The notes under the pieces are model-generated. The model was given only the letters and a program-made list of their open reading frames with translations, was not told the origin of the DNA and made no database searches. A stretch of 29,796 nucleotides of DNA, from contig CAZMAF010000016.1 of the NCBI GenBank assembly GCA_964564225.1, positions 1-29,796 of the forward strand. The letters are read 5' to 3'. This stretch comes from RGIG1993 sp964564225 (lineage in GTDB: Bacteria > Bacillota > Clostridia > Oscillospirales > CAG-272). Position numbers and translations under genes: made by a program. Within the stretch, counting starts at the first letter, position 1. Each line of letters begins with the position of its first letter. Positions 29,238-29,796 of this stretch are shown piece after piece.

Positions 29238-29588
29238 TTATTTATTTAATTTGCTTTTCGCCGTATTTATTGAGGTAATAAGTAATTTCTTGACCTCAAT
29301 GCACTTGTCAAGAATATCTCGGTTATCGTGATATCCGCTTTCAATTAAAAGTTCCAACCAATATTCGCTTTCGGAACATTCTTTTAAGGCAATCTGTAAT
29401 TTGGCAATAAAATCCGCAGTCCCGTGTCCGTAAAACGCCTCGCGGATATTCGCTCCAACACTTGTTCCGTTACGAATCAATTGATTTGTTAGCACACTTT
29501 CCTTTTTGTTCTGCTTTACATAATTACAAACCTTAATGATCTGCAAAGCAAATTCCTTGGATTTTATAATCAACGGACTGTCAGCCAT
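29238..29588 (-). CDS. Four-helix-bundle protein (23S rRNA IVS / Avd-like family)
   Basis: This 116-aa protein matches the TIGR02436-type four-helix bundle. The signature helices are SKEFALQIIKVCNYVKQNKK (10-29), TNQLIRNGTSVGANIREA (34-51), and AKLQIALKECSESEYWLELL (62-81), with a C-terminal helix after it. Members are encoded in rRNA intervening sequences, beside diversity-generating retroelements (Avd), or alone. No reverse transcriptase or rRNA is in this window, so it is a stand-alone copy of unknown role. The ribosome binding site AAAGGTGG is good and a consensus promoter lies upstream. A remnant of a second copy lies near 27600. Confidence 0.85.
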   Translation of the reverse strand: MADSPLIIKSKEFALQIIKVCNYVKQNKKESVLTNQLIRNGTSVGANIREAFYGHGTADFIAKLQIALKECSESEYWLELLIESGYHDNRDILDKCIEVKKLLITSINTAKSKLNK

Positions 29589-29618
29589 AACTCTGCCACC
29601 TTTCTACTTGATACCGTA

Positions 29619-29647
29619 ATTATACCACAAAACCTCTTACTTTTCAA
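29619..29647 (-). promoter_or_regulatory. Promoter of the four-helix-bundle gene
   Basis: Minus-strand TTGAAA (29647-29642), 17-bp spacer, TATAAT (29624-29619), about 30 bp before the start codon. Confidence 0.75.
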
Positions 29648-29663
29648 CCTTTATAATAAAAAT

Positions 29664-29765
29664 GCTTTTCGCCACAGCGAAAAGCTACCTCACTTCTTAC
29701 CTCTTCCCTTTTACCTATTACTTCCCAAAAAATCCTGCCAATTTAGGTAAGAGTGAAGAGGTAAG
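29664..29765. repeat. Inverted-repeat sequence at the window end
   Basis: A hairpin GCTTTTCGC-CACA-GCGAAAAGC (29664-29685) is followed by arms CTTACCTCTTC (29696-29706) and GAAGAGGTAAG (29755-29765) with more loose pairing around them. It is a low-complexity TTACCTCTTAC-type intergenic repeat; no gene is seen in 29648-29796. Confidence 0.6.
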
Positions 29766-29796
29766 AGGTAAAAAGTAAAAATCCCGCACTTTCGTG

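Noticed and set aside
28325..29588. Diversity-generating retroelement, suggested by the Avd-like four-helix bundle
   Set aside because: No reverse transcriptase, template repeat or C-type-lectin variable repeat was seen nearby.

Overview
The window is a bacterial chromosome segment around the replication origin, most likely from an uncultured member of class Clostridia (Firmicutes). The evidence is the dnaA/dnaN/recF/gyrB/gyrA block facing away from rpmH-rnpA-yidD-yidC-jag, the Firmicutes-type RemB gene, and the mostly AGGAGG-like ribosome binding sites. Genus cannot be set from the sequence alone.

Positions 1-8000, leftward: dnaA and a translationally coupled remB, then oriC (about 5770-6253), dnaN, recF, gyrB, a PfkB-family sugar kinase and the 5' end of gyrA, which runs off the window. 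oriC contains a readable basal unwinding module: paired DnaA boxes, a GC patch, DnaA-trios and an AT-rich stretch. Positions 8000-11030, rightward: a consensus promoter and structured leader, then rpmH, rnpA, yidD, yidC and jag, closed by a strong terminator.

Positions 11030-17450 hold metabolic genes: an APH-like small-molecule kinase, a pair of 71-bp direct repeats flanking a terminator, a leftward VUT transporter / SDR / Nudix operon, a GH20-type glycosidase and an AzgA-type purine permease.

Positions 17450-26350 are accessory. A frameshifted SLOG/DUF1273-like gene and an XRE regulator diverge from an intergenic region with three CTTATAG half-sites. Next comes the most interesting locus, a five-gene leftward operon with its own consensus promoter (26152-26181) and terminator (18403-18450). 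Its gene order is TIR-DUF6273-like fusion, an 820-aa unknown, a ParA/MinD-like ATPase with a KGGAGRS P-loop, a 758-aa unknown, and a tandem-duplicated S-adenosylmethionine-decarboxylase-fold (SpeD) protein. In the last, only the C-terminal copy keeps the pyruvoyl-forming serine. I infer a TIR-effector conflict (anti-phage type) system. The combination with a two-copy SpeD protein is one I do not recognise.

Positions 26350-29796 are a patchwork of small genes and repeats: a hexapeptide acetyltransferase behind a palindromic 164-bp element and a leader terminator, a cluster of eight small hairpins, a cysteine-rich DUF3795-like protein, two hypothetical proteins, and a four-helix-bundle gene. 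A decayed copy of the four-helix-bundle cassette lies about 1.6 kb away.
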